NCBI GenBank assembly: GCA_019423265.1
Contig: JAHZBS010000028.1
Coordinates: 1 to 17,147 of the forward strand
Source of the DNA: Clostridiales bacterium
GTDB taxonomy: Bacteria; Bacillota_A; Clostridia; Lachnospirales; Bianqueaceae
Length of the DNA stretch: 17,147 nucleotides
Reading direction: 5' to 3'
Of the stretch, positions 8,586-14,625 are shown piece by piece. The notes under the pieces are model-generated. The model had not been told where the DNA came from, did no database searches, and saw nothing but the letters and a program-made list of their open reading frames with translations. Each line of letters opens with the position of its first letter. Positions within the stretch are counted from its first letter, which is position 1. A program made the position numbers and the translations under genes.

Positions 8586-9053
8586 ATGACCAAAATAACG
8601 CTGAGAGAAAGCATGCGCCATGCGATTGACGGAATTGGGCGTTGCCTCGTCCACGAGCGCAATTTTCGGATCCATACGGTGGCGGCCGTAACCGTAGTCC
8701 TGTTTGCCTGGCTTTACGGCGTAGACACTGGCCAGAGGGCTATGCTGGCTGTGGCGGTGGCCACGGTCATGACCATGGAGATGATGAATACCGCCATCGA
8801 AGCGGTTGTGGACCTGATCACCCAGGAGAAGAACGAATATGCAAAAATCGCCAAGGATGTGGCGGCGGGCATGGTCCTTTTGGCCGCGCTGTTTGCCGTT
8901 GTGATTGCGGTCATTGTATTCCACGATTGGACGCGGATCGCCGGCGTCATAAGAAGGCTGTTCAGCTCGTGGTGGTCTGGCTTGCTGACCGCCGTTTATG
9001 CCGGTGCAGCGGTCTGGTTTATCTTTGGTTGGAAATCCCACAGTGGATCTTAG
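8586..9053 (+). CDS. dgkA: DgkA-type diacylglycerol/undecaprenol kinase with an extra C-terminal membrane helix
   Basis: A 155-residue integral membrane protein of the PF01219 type. The family signature is E65-M-M-N68-T-A-I-E72-A-V-V-D (EMMNTAIEAVVDLI), with an upstream H23-E24-R-N26 motif and a downstream K87-I-A-K90-D91-V-A-A-G stretch. In Gram-positive bacteria this family mainly phosphorylates undecaprenol to the carrier lipid used for peptidoglycan and other wall polymers. Three family helices lie at about residues 30-45, 50-78 and 92-113. A fourth hydrophobic stretch at about 132-149 (SGLLTAVYAGAAVWFIFGW) extends past the usual length of about 120-130. A GGGAGGGAGAGGG run precedes the ATG. 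It is 45 bases from the divergent radical SAM gene and upstream of a wall amidase. Confidence 0.93.
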   Translation: MTKITLRESMRHAIDGIGRCLVHERNFRIHTVAAVTVVLFAWLYGVDTGQRAMLAVAVATVMTMEMMNTAIEAVVDLITQEKNEYAKIAKDVAAGMVLLAALFAVVIAVIVFHDWTRIAGVIRRLFSSWWSGLLTAVYAGAAVWFIFGWKSHSGS

Positions 9054-9102
9054 TATAGCACAGGCCGGGTAAAAGGACAAGATAGGATAGGGGGTGAAAG
9101 CG

Positions 9103-9771
9103 ATGACAAATACGGAGAGGAGAGCTACGCAAAGGCGCAAAAGGAGAAGGCAGGTTAGGCTTCTGCGAGGGATGTTGGCAGTGGCCGCCATCGCCATCCT
9201 TGTACTGGTCGTTCGGTTGATCCAGATTATGAATCCGAGCGAGATTCAGGAGGGGGAAGCTCCCGATTCCATTGGCGCTATCCCCGTACATACTCAGTAT
9301 ATCCCGGAAGGATACGCGGGGCGTCCAGGTACGCTGCGCGAAATTCGAACTATCGTCATCCATGAGACAGCCAATACAGCAAAAGGGACCGACAGCGAAA
9401 ATCATAGCCGGTATCTGCTGAATGAGGCGAAGAGCACAAAAATTTCATGGCACTATACCGTTGACGACCATCAGATCTATCATCATCTGCCCGATCAGGA
9501 GGTGGGGTACCACGCGGGAACGGCGGAGGGAAATGAGGAGGGCATCGGCGTTGAGATCTGCGTCAATGAGGATGGAGACTTCGAGAGAGCATTGGACAAC
9601 GCGGCACAGCTTACGGCCTATCTGGTGAAGCAGTACCATTTGAGTTTGGATGACGTCTATCAGCACCATGATTATTCCGGCAAAGATTGCCCCCATTGTA
9701 TCCGGGAGGAGGGGCGCTGGGATGCTTTCCTGGAGGCTGTCCAACATTACATGGATACAATCAGCTCATAG
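9103..9771 (+). CDS. N-acetylmuramoyl-L-alanine amidase (Amidase_2/PGRP-like), membrane-anchored
   Basis: A 222-residue protein. A very basic N-terminus (TERRATQRRKRRRQVRLLR) is followed by one hydrophobic helix at about residues 24-43, then a short linker and an Amidase_2 domain from about residue 80. The zinc site is visible as H87 (IVIHETAN) and H189 with C196 in HHDYSGKDCPHCI; K194 belongs to the conserved K-x-CP motif. Also conserved are WHYTVDDHQIYHHLPDQEVGYHAG and GIGVEICVN. This fold cleaves the MurNAc-L-Ala bond and resembles CwlA-type and phage-type amidases. No separate wall-binding domain is present. An in-frame GTG at 9094 exists, but it lies inside the AGGGGGTGA ribosome site, so ATG 9103 is the better start. 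It is 49 bases downstream of dgkA and may be co-transcribed with it. Confidence 0.92.
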   Translation: MTNTERRATQRRKRRRQVRLLRGMLAVAAIAILVLVVRLIQIMNPSEIQEGEAPDSIGAIPVHTQYIPEGYAGRPGTLREIRTIVIHETANTAKGTDSENHSRYLLNEAKSTKISWHYTVDDHQIYHHLPDQEVGYHAGTAEGNEEGIGVEICVNEDGDFERALDNAAQLTAYLVKQYHLSLDDVYQHHDYSGKDCPHCIREEGRWDAFLEAVQHYMDTISS

Positions 9772-9776
9772 GCCTC

Positions 9777-9805
9777 TTTACTTTTGGCCGTAGGTGTGAT
9801 ATACT
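9777..9805 (+). promoter_or_regulatory. Predicted sigma-A-type promoter of the thiamin operon
   Basis: A -35 box TTTACT (9777-9782) and a -10 box TATACT (9800-9805) are separated by exactly 17 bases. A TG dinucleotide one base before the -10 makes it an extended -10. It lies just upstream of the TPP riboswitch, as expected for its transcription start, and begins a few bases after the stop of the preceding amidase gene. Seen in sequence; not experimentally shown. Confidence 0.65.
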
Positions 9806-9831
9806 GGTAGGGAATTGAATATAGGGTAGGC

Positions 9832-9915
9832 ATTTGCAGGGGGACTAGCAATAGTTGAGAAGGTTAAAACCTGACCCTTGGAACCTGTTAGTTAATACTG
9901 GCGTAGGGAGCAAAT
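9832..9915 (+). ncRNA. TPP (thiamin pyrophosphate) riboswitch, THI-box aptamer
   Basis: The region carries the THI-box landmarks in order: GGGGGACTAGC (9839-9849), a TTGAGA element (9855-9860; the consensus is CTGAGA), ACCCTTGGAACCTG (9874-9887), and TTAATACTGGCGTAGGGAG (9892-9910). The closing P1 helix is visible as ATTTGC (9832-9837) pairing with GCAAAT (9910-9915). It is followed by an intrinsic terminator and then thiC, the classic arrangement. When thiamin pyrophosphate binds, the terminator should form and thiC-thiD expression should fall. Confidence 0.95.
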
Positions 9916-9928
9916 CATCGAAGGGTGG

Positions 9929-9954
9929 ACGTTCGCTTATGGCGGACGTTTTTT
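9929..9954 (+). terminator. Rho-independent terminator forming the TPP riboswitch expression platform
   Basis: ACGTTCGC (9929-9936) pairs with GCGGACGT (9942-9949) as an 8-bp stem with one G-U pair and a 5-base loop, followed by a run of six T. It lies 14 bases after the aptamer and 52 bases before the thiC start, so it acts as the conditional attenuator of the operon. Confidence 0.9.
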
Positions 9955-10006
9955 CATATGCCTTGCTCAGGGCCAGAAATTTAACAAGTCAGAAAGGAGT
10001 ATATGG

Positions 10007-11302
10007 ATGGCAACACAGAGAAAAGCCGCGCGAGATGGCGTTGTCACGCCGCAGATGGAAGCTGTGGCGCGGGAAGAGGGAATCGAGGTTGAGGAACTTC
10101 GGAATTTGGTGGCGGAGGGAAAAGTGGCAATCCCTGCCAATCACCGGCATACGCGGTTGATTCCTCACGGAGTTGGACATGCCTTAAAGACGAAGATCAA
10201 TGTCAATCTAGGAACTTCCAGGGATTGTGTCAATTTGGACGTGGAGATGGAAAAAGTGCGGAAAGCGGTAGAGATGGGGGCAGAGTCTATCATGGATCTC
10301 AGCTCTTTTGGCGATACAGCGGCCTTTCGACAAAAACTGGTCCAGGAATGCCCGGCGATGATTGGGACCGTGCCGATCTACGATGCCATTGTCTACTACA
10401 ACAAGCCGTTGCAGGAGATCACAGCGAAAGAGTGGTTGGATGTGGTGCGCATGCATGCGGAGGACGGTGTGGATTTCATGACGATCCACTGCGGCATTAC
10501 CAGAGCCGCAGGGGATCGCTTTAAAAAAGCGGGACGGCTCACCAATATTGTATCCAGAGGCGGTTCCCTGATCTACGCCTGGATGGAGATGACAGGGCAG
10601 GAGAATCCCTTTTATGAATACTACGACGAGGTTTTGGAAATCTGCGCCCAGCACGACGTGACCATCAGCCTTGGCGATGCGTGCCGGCCTGGCTGTATCG
10701 AGGATAGCACGGATATCAGCCAGATTGAGGAGCTTGTGATTTTGGCGGAACTGACTCAGCGGGCGTGGGATCGGGATGTTCAGGTGATCATCGAAGGCCC
10801 CGGTCATATGCCGCTCAATGAGATTGCCGCGAATATGCAGCTTCAGCAGAAGATCTGTAAAGGCGCTCCCTTTTATGTGCTGGGCCCCATCGTCACGGAT
10901 GTTGCGCCTGGATATGATCACATCACATCCGCCATCGGAGGTGCGATTGCAGCGTCGGCCGGAGCCTCTTTCCTGTGCTATGTGACGCCGGCAGAGCACC
11001 TGCGGCTTCCCACCCTGGACGACATGAAGGAGGGAATCGTCGCGTCCAAAATCGCAGCTCACGCGGCGGATATCGCAAAGGGAATCAAGGGCGCGGCAGA
11101 CTGGGACCGGCAGATGAGCACCGCAAGAAAAAATTTGGATTGGGATGCGATGTTCCGGCTCGCGATGGATCCGGAAAAGGCGCGCCGGTATCGGAAGGAA
11201 TCAAAGCCAGAGCATGAAGATTCCTGTACTATGTGCGGGAAAATGTGCGCGGTCCGGAATATGAACGCCATTCTCAGTGGGACCGCCGTGGACGTCGTGT
11301 GA
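10007..11302 (+). CDS. thiC: Phosphomethylpyrimidine synthase ThiC
   Basis: A 431-residue radical SAM enzyme that rearranges 5-aminoimidazole ribotide into 4-amino-5-hydroxymethyl-2-methylpyrimidine phosphate, the pyrimidine half of thiamin. Recognised by conserved stretches such as [87 protein letters not shown] and [12 protein letters not shown]. The C-terminal iron-sulfur ligands are C407-x2-C410-x3-C414 (CTMCGKMC), one residue tighter than the C-x2-C-x4-C of E. coli-type ThiC. The length fits the short clostridial/archaeal form, which lacks the long N-terminal domain. An AAAGGAG site precedes the ATG by 7 bases. The gene lies under the TPP riboswitch and shares the base A at 11302 with the thiD start. 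Confidence 0.98.
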   Translation: MATQRKAARDGVVTPQMEAVAREEGIEVEELRNLVAEGKVAIPANHRHTRLIPHGVGHALKTKINVNLGTSRDCVNLDVEMEKVRKAVEMGAESIMDLSSFGDTAAFRQKLVQECPAMIGTVPIYDAIVYYNKPLQEITAKEWLDVVRMHAEDGVDFMTIHCGITRAAGDRFKKAGRLTNIVSRGGSLIYAWMEMTGQENPFYEYYDEVLEICAQHDVTISLGDACRPGCIEDSTDISQIEELVILAELTQRAWDRDVQVIIEGPGHMPLNEIAANMQLQQKICKGAPFYVLGPIVTDVAPGYDHITSAIGGAIAASAGASFLCYVTPAEHLRLPTLDDMKEGIVASKIAAHAADIAKGIKGAADWDRQMSTARKNLDWDAMFRLAMDPEKARRYRKESKPEHEDSCTMCGKMCAVRNMNAILSGTAVDVV

Positions 11303-12108
11303 TGAAGACGGTTCTGACGATTGCCGGCTCCGACAGCTGCGGCGGAGCTGGCATACAGGCAGATCTGAAAACCTATATGGCTCTTGGCGTCTACGGGATG
11401 AGCGCTGTGACGGCGATCACCGCCCAGAACACCTTGGGGGTGACAAGGATCCAGCCAGTATCGCCGTCTATGATTCAGGCCCAGCTCCGAGCTGTGTTTG
11501 AGGATATCCCACCGGACGCAGTTAAAATTGGGATGCTGGGCAACGAGGAGGCGGTGCTGGCGACCTCCCGGATACTGGAGGAATTCCGGCCGGCGAATGT
11601 CGTCTACGATCCGGTTATGGTCTCCACCAGCGGAACTCCGCTGCTGGAAGAGTCTGCCCTTGCCTGTGTGAAGGATACGCTGCTGCCCTTGATCCATGTG
11701 ATAACGCCGAACCTTGCGGAAGCGAGCCGGCTGAGCGGCCTGCCCATCCGGGATAGGTGGGATATGGCGCGGGCGGCGGAGGCCATTGGCAGAGACTATC
11801 CCGGTGCGATTCTCGTTAAAGGCGGGCATTTAGACGGTTCCTGTGACGATCTATTGTACAGTCAGGGGCAGGTATCCTGGTATCCCGGCGAGGTTCAGGA
11901 CAACCCCAACACCCACGGGACAGGCTGTACTTTATCGTCGGCAATAGCGGCGGAATTGGCCAAAGGATCGCCGCTCCAGGAAGCGGTGCGGCGCGCTAAA
12001 ATCTATATAACCGGAGCTATAGCCGCGGGGCTCAACATTGGACATGGACGAGGTCCGCTGAACCACGGGTATCGCTGGATATCAGAGGAGGCCGTTGCAA
12101 ATAGATGA
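11302..12108 (+). CDS. thiD: Hydroxymethylpyrimidine/phosphomethylpyrimidine kinase ThiD
   Basis: A 268-residue ribokinase-fold enzyme that phosphorylates HMP and HMP-P to HMP-PP for coupling with the thiazole moiety. Visible motifs are IAGSDSCGGAGIQADLK (residues 7-23), VKIGML, YDPVMVSTSG (102-111), VITPNLAEA (133-141), ILVKGGH (170-176) and the anion-hole/catalytic GTGC (206-209) followed by TLSSAIA. The C-terminal GRGPLNHGYRW is also usual. The frame is open upstream to 11233, but homology starts at the ATG at 11302, which overlaps the thiC TGA in TGATG; this indicates translational coupling. The last codons form the 5' arm of the downstream terminator. Full length, with no sign of damage. 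Confidence 0.97.
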   Translation: MKTVLTIAGSDSCGGAGIQADLKTYMALGVYGMSAVTAITAQNTLGVTRIQPVSPSMIQAQLRAVFEDIPPDAVKIGMLGNEEAVLATSRILEEFRPANVVYDPVMVSTSGTPLLEESALACVKDTLLPLIHVITPNLAEASRLSGLPIRDRWDMARAAEAIGRDYPGAILVKGGHLDGSCDDLLYSQGQVSWYPGEVQDNPNTHGTGCTLSSAIAAELAKGSPLQEAVRRAKIYITGAIAAGLNIGHGRGPLNHGYRWISEEAVANR

Positions 12109-12135
12109 GGTTTCTATTTGCGACGGCCTTGTTTT
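12089..12135 (+). terminator. Strong Rho-independent terminator of thiC-thiD, embedded in the thiD 3' end
   Basis: GGCCGTTGCAAATAGA (12090-12105) pairs with TCTATTTGCGACGGCC (12113-12128) across all 16 positions, with one G-U, a 7-base loop (12106-12112) and a TTGTTTT tail. A further A-T pair (12089/12129) extends the base. The 5' arm lies within the last codons of thiD, and the TGA stop (12106-12108) sits in the loop. Confidence 0.93.
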
Positions 12136-12177
12136 ATGTGAATCCACCGGCGAGCCAATGGAACTTGTATAAGCCGT

Positions 12178-12215
12178 GGCGGCTGGCTAACTGCCCGTCG
12201 AGGAAAATTTAGCGG
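12178..12215 (+). other. Predicted hairpin/pseudoknot of repeat unit 1
   Basis: Stem 1 is GGCGG (12178-12182) with CTGCC (12191-12195), including one G-U. The loop CTGGCTAA can pair with TAGCGG (12210-12215) with one bulged G and one G-U. Relative to the other units, the central A-T pair of stem 1 is replaced by C-G. The strand is assumed plus. Confidence 0.5.
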
Positions 12216-12287
12216 CAGAAGGGGAAGGAACAAGAGAGGGGTAATAAACCAGAGGGCGATAGAAATATTGGTATATGGATAAGCCGT

Positions 12288-12325
12288 GGAGGCCGGCTAT
12301 CCTCCCGTCGAGGAAAATTTAGCGG
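12288..12325 (+). other. Predicted hairpin/pseudoknot of repeat unit 2
   Basis: Stem 1 is GGAGG (12288-12292) with CCTCC (12301-12305), loop CCGGCTAT. Loop bases CCGGCTA can pair with TAGCGG (12320-12325) with one bulged G, making an H-type pseudoknot. A competing hairpin TCCTC/GAGGA with loop CCGTC is also possible. The same structure recurs 128 and 256 bases downstream (12416-12453 and 12544-12581). Confidence 0.5.
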
Positions 12326-12717
12326 CAGAGGGGAAGTTTTTTTATACTATGCCACGAACGAGAGAGGGGTAATAAACCAGAGGGCGATAGAAATATTGGT
12401 ATATGGATAAGCCGTGGAGGCCGGCTATCCTCCCGTCGAGGAAAATTTAGCGGCAGAGGGGAAGTTTTTTTATACTATGCCACGAACGAGAGAGGGGTAA
12501 TAAACCAGAGGGCGATAGAAATATTGGTATATGGATAAGCCGTGGAGGCCGGCTATCCTCCCGTCGAGGAAAATTTAGCGGCAGAGGGGAAGGTTTTCAT
12601 GAACGAGAGAGGAGTGAGGGCGGAAGAAATTTATATATGGATAAGCCTACCATCGAGCAAGATTTAGCGGCGGAAGCGAGAGTTTTATGAACGTGAAACC
12701 AGAGATCGGCAAATGAC

Positions 12718-12756
12718 AAAATAAAGAGGTGTAGCAGCCTTGTTGTCTGCTACACC
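12718..12756 (-). terminator. Rho-independent terminator of the minus-strand ADP-ribosylglycohydrolase operon
   Basis: Read on the minus strand, GGTGTAGCAG (12756-12747) pairs perfectly with CTGCTACACC (12737-12728) as a 10-bp stem with a 9-base loop, followed by TCTTTATTTT. It starts 11 bases after the stop of the 58-residue small gene. There is no T-run on the plus side, so it serves the minus strand only. Confidence 0.92.
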
Positions 12757-12767
12757 CCGTCTGCGGC

Positions 12768-12944
12768 TCAGTCATCCCCGCGGAGCAAGTTTTCTGCATA
12801 ATCCTGCAAGCTCTCCAAAGTCTTGACATTGCCGCTTCGCTGGCTAATCTGATCCCTCACATAGTCAGGCAGTCCCATGAAATACTGGTAGGCCTCTTCA
12901 TCTTGGGCTAACATGCTGCGAAGATCTGAATATTGGTTTTGCAT
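12768..12944 (-). CDS. Small acidic hypothetical protein (58 residues)
   Basis: Translation from ATG 12944 gives a 58-residue protein starting MQNQYSDLRSMLAQDEEAYQ, continuing YFMGLPDYVRDQISQRS and ending LESLQDYAENLLRGDD. It is acidic, predicted largely helical, and has no Cys, signal peptide or membrane segment. The start is supported by an excellent GGAGGTGA site six bases upstream, and the stop is followed at once by a strong terminator, so I consider it a real gene. The pattern 'F-LP-YV---I-------S-E-L--YAENL--GD' reminds me of small uncharacterised proteins of clostridia, but I cannot name a family. It is the last gene of the minus-strand operon, 52 bases after the isomerase stop. No function is proposed. 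Confidence 0.8.
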   Translation of the reverse strand: MQNQYSDLRSMLAQDEEAYQYFMGLPDYVRDQISQRSGNVKTLESLQDYAENLLRGDD

Positions 12945-12996
12945 TGGAAATCACCTCCGCTATAGGATGTGCAGAATGGGGACGCGCTATGCGCAG

Positions 12997-13812
12997 TTAG
13001 ACGAGGTCCCAGAGATATCGGAGATATGCGTTGGAGAAAAGGATCTCCTTCTCAATTGTCAATAGAGAAAGCTGGGGAACCGTGCGCCCCTCCTTGATAT
13101 CCGACATTTCCAGCATGAGGGGGCCGTCATACTCGCTTTCCTTTAGCGCGCGGATGACTTCCGGCCAATTGATGAGGCCGAGACCGGGCATCTGGTGATC
13201 GTCGTGCTGGCCATAGTTATCGTGAAGATGCAGCGTCTTTAAGCGATTTCCCACAGCGTACACAACCGTTTCCACATCCGGCCGGTCCCGCATATAGGAA
13301 TGGCCAGTGTCGATACAGATACCAACGTGAGGGCGGTCGATGGCGTCTACCAGATCGATGAGCTCAAGGTAGCCCAGCATAGAGTTGTCCGTGGGAATTC
13401 CTGTTTCCAGCGCAAGCTGCAATCCGTTTTCTTCCGCGACATCTGCCATCCAGCGATACACGTCCATATGGTGGGAACCGTCTGGCAGAAGTTCTGTCGG
13501 ATGGAATACGAGGACTCGGGCATCCAATAGCGCTGCGATCTTGGCATCGTGCCGAAGCTGAGCCATAGAGTCCTCCCTTGTGCTCTCGCGGTAGCAGATG
13601 GCGTGTGCGGACCACAGGATCAGCCCTAGCTGTTTCGCATAACGGCGAAGAATCTGTGCTTCTTCTTCCGTTGTGGTCTGGGGATGGGAGTATTCAATAT
13701 GCCGTACCCCCAGCGCATGGTATTGGCGAAGAATAGACAAGCGATCCTCCAAAGAGTAATTACCGTTGGAACCGTCTTTTACGATACTACAGCCTAAGTT
13801 AAATTGTCTCAT
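12997..13812 (-). CDS. Sugar phosphate isomerase/epimerase (AP endonuclease 2-like TIM barrel)
   Basis: A 271-residue TIM-barrel protein of the xylose isomerase-like superfamily (AP_endonuc_2). The likely metal ligands and barrel motifs are visible in order: SAH70, FHP (H104), LALE136TG, CID168TGH171S, LHLH197DN, the DDH206 loop before MPGLGLINW, and LMLE235MS. Such enzymes interconvert keto and aldo sugars or epimerise them (for example tagatose/psicose epimerases and hydroxypyruvate isomerase-like proteins), using a divalent metal. The substrate cannot be read from sequence. An AAAGGAG site precedes the ATG by 9 bases. It starts 21 bases after the HAD phosphatase stop in the same operon, so a joint role in handling a (phospho)sugar released by the upstream glycohydrolase is plausible (inference). 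Confidence 0.87.
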   Translation of the reverse strand: MRQFNLGCSIVKDGSNGNYSLEDRLSILRQYHALGVRHIEYSHPQTTTEEEAQILRRYAKQLGLILWSAHAICYRESTREDSMAQLRHDAKIAALLDARVLVFHPTELLPDGSHHMDVYRWMADVAEENGLQLALETGIPTDNSMLGYLELIDLVDAIDRPHVGICIDTGHSYMRDRPDVETVVYAVGNRLKTLHLHDNYGQHDDHQMPGLGLINWPEVIRALKESEYDGPLMLEMSDIKEGRTVPQLSLLTIEKEILFSNAYLRYLWDLV

Positions 13813-13833
13813 GGGTCATCTCTCCTTTTCAAT

Positions 13834-14625
13834 TTACAATAGCAAAAGATTTTCCGCCCGATACTGGCGGTAGATATCCAGAACGCCGGTGTATGCCGTT
13901 CCCCTGCCGATTTTTCCCCCTCGCGCCAAAACCATAGACCGGATCTGGGGGTCCGCGTTTTCGGGTGCGCCGCAGTAAAATCCGTATTCACCGTCTAGCA
14001 TTGTCGCATCGTTCAGACTGTCACCGATGGCCAGAACTTCGCCAGGCGCGATCCCATAGTATTCCGCAACAGCTTTCAGCAGGCTTCCCTTACAGCAGGC
14101 GGGGTGATACAGGGCTAGAATATGACAGTTCCGGTGGATCCGGCACGCATCCAGATGTGCGCTGGCAAGGCATTGCTCTAGGACGGGCCATGCCTTTGAA
14201 GCTTCCCCAGGCGATGAAAATTCAAAAGCCAGGGGATAGGAGCTGGACAGGCTCCAGGCCTGGGGAGGCAATCCCCTTCCGGCAAAGGCTGTAAGCCAGG
14301 AATCTACATATTTGGACAGTTGGCGGGAGAGGGCGTTGATCTTGGCCCGGTTTTGGAGGTTGAGATCTGCCAGGGCATCCCGGGGAACCTTGGCGTAAGC
14401 TTCCTGTAGAACGCAGAAGGAAGGGAAGGGGGCTTCCCAGGCCCACCCATTGGTGAAGGCCTCATGCCGCAGGGAGTCCTCTGTGCGGCCGGAGACGATG
14501 CCAGCGATCCCCCCAGCGGCGATGAAGCGGGTTAGATAGTCCAACAGCTCCTGACTGAAAGCAGGCTTGCCAGCGGAATAATCCAGCATGGTCCAATCGT
14601 AATCCAGGGCCAGCAGCTTAATCAT
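13834..14625 (-). CDS. HAD-superfamily (Cof-type) phosphatase
   Basis: A 263-residue HAD hydrolase with all four motifs: D8-Y-D10-W-T12 (nucleophile and acid/base), S45-G-R-T (motif II), K179 in CCKGSLLKAV (motif III) and G201-D202-S-L-N-D206 (motif IV). The large insertion between motifs II and III (about residues 75-175) is a C2-type cap, as in Cof/YbiV sugar phosphatases. The frame is open upstream to 14658, but homology begins at ATG 14625, which overlaps the TGA of the upstream gene as ATGA and has a GGGGGTGG site. This is translational coupling with the ADP-ribosylglycohydrolase gene. Substrate unknown; a sugar phosphate or ribosyl phosphate would fit the neighbourhood (inference). Confidence 0.88.
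   Translation of the reverse strand: MIKLLALDYDWTMLDYSAGKPAFSQELLDYLTRFIAAGGIAGIVSGRTEDSLRHEAFTNGWAWEAPFPSFCVLQEAYAKVPRDALADLNLQNRAKINALSRQLSKYVDSWLTAFAGRGLPPQAWSLSSSYPLAFEFSSPGEASKAWPVLEQCLASAHLDACRIHRNCHILALYHPACCKGSLLKAVAEYYGIAPGEVLAIGDSLNDATMLDGEYGFYCGAPENADPQIRSMVLARGGKIGRGTAYTGVLDIYRQYRAENLLLL

Larger units (their letters stand above)
12169..12715. repeat. Tandem direct repeat array, five units, core period 128 bp, each intact unit with a predicted hairpin/pseudoknot
   Basis: Units begin at ATAAGCC: 12169-12278 (110 bp), 12279-12406 (128), 12407-12534 (128), 12535-12640 (106) and 12641 to about 12715 (diverged). Units 2 and 3 are identical base for base. Unit 4 matches them for the first about 60 bases and then diverges. 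Unit 1 lacks an 18-base segment (T-run plus ATACTATGCCAC). Unit 5 has lost the hairpin part. In units 2-4 GGAGG pairs with CCTCC around an 8-base loop, and the loop can pair with TAGCGG downstream. Unit 1 has GGCGG/CTGCC at the same place. There are no terminal inverted repeats, no transposase and no CRISPR-like unit length. Strand and function are unknown. Confidence 0.93.
12109..12767. other. Gene-free interval of about 660 bp holding two terminators and a tandem repeat array
   Basis: I find no convincing protein gene here in any frame. The interval contains the 3' arm of the thiD terminator, 33 bases with no recognisable feature (12136-12168), a five-unit direct repeat array (about 12169-12715), and the minus-strand terminator of the next operon. 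It separates two convergent transcription units, so transcription of the array would need read-through or its own promoter. Confidence 0.8.

Noticed and set aside
8541..9197. 219-codon upstream extension of the minus-strand radical SAM gene across dgkA
   Set aside because: Family homology starts only near 8540, and the extension is antisense to a clear dgkA gene with its own ribosome site.
9768..9790. Terminator after the Amidase_2 gene (GGCC...GGCC)
   Set aside because: Only a 4-bp self-complementary pair with no T-run after it; the segment overlaps the thiamin operon promoter.
12279..12640. Continuous repeat protein encoded by the array
   Set aside because: The 128-bp period shifts frame at each unit, and every frame meets a stop or lacks a plausible start with a ribosome site.
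12169..12715. CRISPR array
   Set aside because: The repeat period is 106-128 bp with identical contents rather than short repeats with unique spacers, and there are no cas genes.
12169..12715. Insertion sequence or MITE
   Set aside because: No terminal inverted repeats, no transposase and no target-site duplication; the units are head-to-tail.
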